The notes under the pieces are model-generated. The model was not told the origin of the DNA, did not search any database, and saw only the letters and a program-made list of their open reading frames with translations. From positions 1 to 32,473 of the forward strand of contig BJGE01000021.1 in NCBI GenBank assembly GCA_014190275.1: a stretch of 32,473 nt of DNA, given 5' to 3'. This document shows positions 29,944 through 32,473 of the stretch, one piece after another (position 1 is the first letter of the stretch; every line of letters begins with the position of its first letter). The position numbers and the translations under genes were made by a program. This stretch comes from Actinomycetes bacterium (GTDB lineage Bacteria > Actinomycetota > Actinomycetes > S36-B12).

Positions 29944-30765
29944 GTGTCGCAGGCAGAGTTAACTTCTAGGCGGTCGGCAACGGTCGCTGCTGTTAAACGT
30001 CTGCACACAAGCTCGGGCCGCCGTGATTCAAAGACCTTTCTGGTGGAGGGCCCCCAGGCCTTGCGCGAGGCGCTGACCTATCGAGCAGATCTGCATCAGG
30101 TATATGCCACCGCCGATGCGATCGCTCGGTGGGGCGAACTTATGCACGCGGTGCAGGCTTCGGCAGTCGAAACCACCATCGTGTCGGAAAGCGTCCTTGA
30201 GGCGATGGCAGAGACCAAGTCACCGCAAGGCTGGCTCGCCACCTGCGGGATGGGTGCTGTGTCGTTGGTCGACGTGATGGCAACGCAGCCTCAGGTACTA
30301 GTTGCCCTCGACCAAGTAAGTGACCCCGGCAATGTCGGTACGATCATTCGAACAGCCGACGCCGCTGGTGCAAGCGGGGTGCTGCTAACCGGTGAATCGG
30401 TTGATCCTTTCAATGGCAAGTGTGTCCGGTCGAGTGCTGGCTCAATATTTCATCTGCCCGTAGTGCCAGCGTTGAGCGTCGAGCAACTGGTCGTGGCGGC
30501 CCGGCAGCATGGCACGGTAATCGCAGCAACAGCGGCTGACGGTGAGGTCGAATTATTCGAATGGCTGGATTCAACTACTGTGAATAATCCCACCCTGTGG
30601 GTATTTGGGTCAGAGGCCCACGGGGTGAGCACGCAGTTTCAGGCCGCTGCGGAGGTGCGCGTTCGGATTCCAATCCATGGTGCAGCGGAGTCCCTAAATA
30701 TCGCATCGGCGGTAGCCGTATGTCTGTACGCGGATGCGGACCGTCGGCGTGCGAGACTTAGTTAG
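29944..30765 (+). CDS. TrmH/SpoU-family RNA 2'-O-methyltransferase
   Basis: FLVEGPQALREAL; LDQVSDPGNVGTIIRTADAAG; VFGSEAHGVS; RIPIHGAAESLNIASAVAVCLY. Confidence 0.93.
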   Translation: MSQAELTSRRSATVAAVKRLHTSSGRRDSKTFLVEGPQALREALTYRADLHQVYATADAIARWGELMHAVQASAVETTIVSESVLEAMAETKSPQGWLATCGMGAVSLVDVMATQPQVLVALDQVSDPGNVGTIIRTADAAGASGVLLTGESVDPFNGKCVRSSAGSIFHLPVVPALSVEQLVVAARQHGTVIAATAADGEVELFEWLDSTTVNNPTLWVFGSEAHGVSTQFQAAAEVRVRIPIHGAAESLNIASAVAVCLYADADRRRARLS

Positions 30766-30789
30766 TTGGCGCGGACCAGGAGGGGCTAG

Positions 30790-31593
30790 ATGTCATACGT
30801 GAAGTTACCGATTTTCGATCAGACCGGGTATGTCGTGGTGGACTCCTACGACCAATCACGCGATGCCCGCGAATGGGAGCAGTTGGTTTATGTCGACTGG
30901 AAGTCATCGGGCGATACCCGCTTTGCACCGTTGGCGAGCGCCTATGGCGACATGGAGTGCGATGGCTTCTGGAACCACACGCCAGCCAAAACTGATAAAG
31001 ACGGGGTTTGGGTGCCGCAAAATATTGCTATCGCACCACGGCTAACCGAGCGGGCCCAAGAGCCAGGGGCCAATATCGGCCGCTGCAGGGTGATCGAGTT
31101 GCAGCCAAATACTTATGCCGATGCGGTTTACAATTTGCACCGCGATGACAACAACCGGCTAAATCCTGAGGGTACCGGTTGGATCGTCCGTGCCTTCTGC
31201 AACCTAACCGACAACACTGACTCGGTAATGATTTTGCGTGAAGATAAGGACGACCCAGCAACCGAAACTCGAATCCCGTTGCCTGCTGGTGCCCAGGTGG
31301 TTATCGATACGCAACGGCTGTATCACGCGGTTTGGCATCCGGGGAGTGAGCCGCGCTATTGCCTGATCACGTCCTATGAGTCCGGCCCCGAACTTGATGC
31401 CTGGATCTCCGCTCGTCATCCGATAGCGCAAGTACCTTCGGCGCCGGTGGACCCGGATTTGGCCCGAGAGGCGTATGCCGCCGCCGACGCCAAGCGGGCA
31501 GCGCGTGAGGCGGTACTCGCAGCAAAGGGTAACAATCCAACATTTGGTGATGGCACTTTGTCGGCTTCCATGGAGGTGCTTTCCGAAGCATGA
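30790..31593 (+). CDS. Uncharacterised protein, putative 2-oxoglutarate/Fe(II) dioxygenase-like double-stranded beta-helix protein
   Basis: HRD (H117, D119) ... YHAVWH (H179/H183) ... R189-YCLITS pattern consistent with the HxD...H...R facial triad plus 2OG-binding arginine; SD AGGAGGGG; ATGA overlap with cysD. Confidence 0.55.
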   Translation: MSYVKLPIFDQTGYVVVDSYDQSRDAREWEQLVYVDWKSSGDTRFAPLASAYGDMECDGFWNHTPAKTDKDGVWVPQNIAIAPRLTERAQEPGANIGRCRVIELQPNTYADAVYNLHRDDNNRLNPEGTGWIVRAFCNLTDNTDSVMILREDKDDPATETRIPLPAGAQVVIDTQRLYHAVWHPGSEPRYCLITSYESGPELDAWISARHPIAQVPSAPVDPDLAREAYAAADAKRAAREAVLAAKGNNPTFGDGTLSASMEVLSEA

Positions 31594-32473
31594 CCAAGTT
31601 AGCGGTTCCATATTTCGCAGTGCTTGATGAATTAGAAGCCGAAGCGATTCACATTTATCGTGAAACGGCCGCAGCATTTCGCAATCCAGTGTTGTTGTAC
31701 AGCATCGGTAAAGACTCGTCTGTGCTTTTGCATCTGGCACTTAAGGCCTTCGCCCCGGCGCCTCTGCCATTTCCGGTGATGCACATTGATACCACCTGGA
31801 AGTTCCGCGAGATGATTGAGTTTCGCGATCTGCGTTCGCAGCAACTTGGGCTCGATCTTCGGATCGCCCAGAACAAAGCGGCCTTGGCCGAGGGAGTCAC
31901 GCCATTTACCCATGGCACCCATGAGTACACGCGATTGATGAAGACGGTGGCACTTCGGGAAGGTATTGACGAATACGGGTTTGATGCCGCAATCGGTGGG
32001 GCCCGGCGCGATGAAGAACGGAGCCGTGCGAAGGAGCGGATCTTCAGCCTGCGTGAGCCCGGTCACCGCTGGGAGCCCCGCAAGCAACGCCCTGAGTTCT
32101 GGCGTACAGCGAACACGACTTTGTCTGAGGGCCAGAGCATGCGGGTATTCCCGCTTTCGAACTGGACCGAACTAGATGTTTGGCGTTATATCCAGCGCGA
32201 AGATATTCCTATTCCTTCTTTGTACTTCGCAAAGCCGCGTCCGGTGGTTGAGCGCGAGGGGGTGCTGATAATGGTTGACGATGAGCGGTTCCCACTGCGC
32301 CCCGGTGAGCAAGTCCAGATGCGATCAGTACGGTTTCGAACCCTCGGCTGCTATCCATTAAGTGGAGCGGTGGAGTCCACGGCCGACAACATCGCCGACC
32401 TAATAGCCGAGATGGAGTCATCTAATGTCTCAGAGCGCTCTGGTCGACTGATTGACGGTGAAGGCGGCAGTTC
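31590..32473 (+). CDS. cysD: Sulfate adenylyltransferase subunit 2 (3' truncated by window end)
   Basis: Own translation: [54 protein letters not shown]...[16 protein letters not shown]...[20 protein letters not shown]...[10 protein letters not shown]-like ([12 protein letters not shown]) ... [16 protein letters not shown]. Confidence 0.95.
   Translation, partial: MTKLAVPYFAVLDELEAEAIHIYRETAAAFRNPVLLYSIGKDSSVLLHLALKAFAPAPLPFPVMHIDTTWKFREMIEFRDLRSQQLGLDLRIAQNKAALAEGVTPFTHGTHEYTRLMKTVALREGIDEYGFDAAIGGARRDEERSRAKERIFSLREPGHRWEPRKQRPEFWRTANTTLSEGQSMRVFPLSNWTELDVWRYIQREDIPIPSLYFAKPRPVVEREGVLIMVDDERFPLRPGEQVQMRSVRFRTLGCYPLSGAVESTADNIADLIAEMESSNVSERSGRLIDGEGGS

Noticed and set aside
1-32473. CRISPR arrays, transposases, integrases, tRNA/rRNA genes, toxin-antitoxin or phage-defence genes
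   Set aside because: None apparent; every sizeable plus-strand ORF is accounted for by housekeeping genes or the two less characterised proteins.

Overview
The window is a dense actinobacterial-type housekeeping region, almost entirely on the + strand. Gene order: gltB (3' end)-gltD, pyk, pyrR-pyrB-pyrC-carA-carB-pyrK-pyrD-pyrF, gmk-rpoZ-coaBC-metK-priA-def-fmt-rsmB-rpe-ribD-ribE-ribBA-ribH-hisE-hisG. A convergent SseB-like gene on the minus strand follows, then a divergent MFS transporter, infC-rpmI-rplT, a TrmH/SpoU methyltransferase, an uncharacterised putative 2OG/Fe(II)-dioxygenase-like protein, and a truncated cysD. I found no mobile elements, CRISPR arrays, tRNA or rRNA genes, and no clearly novel multi-gene system. 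The points most worth a second look are: (1) a PyrR-binding hairpin in the pyrR leader placed to block the ribosome-binding site; (2) a recurrent TANNNT-N6-start-codon arrangement at six genes, suggesting leaderless promoters, some inside the long operon; (3) an AUC start codon for infC behind a roughly 200-nt structured leader; (4) an orphan candidate dioxygenase translationally coupled to cysD; (5) apparent loss of the mIHF gene usually found between pyrF and gmk; (6) a PriA lacking the helicase ATPase motifs; (7) a palindrome upstream of metK and tandem hairpins just after metK inside priA. All calls come from reading the sequence and motif memory; no database search was run.
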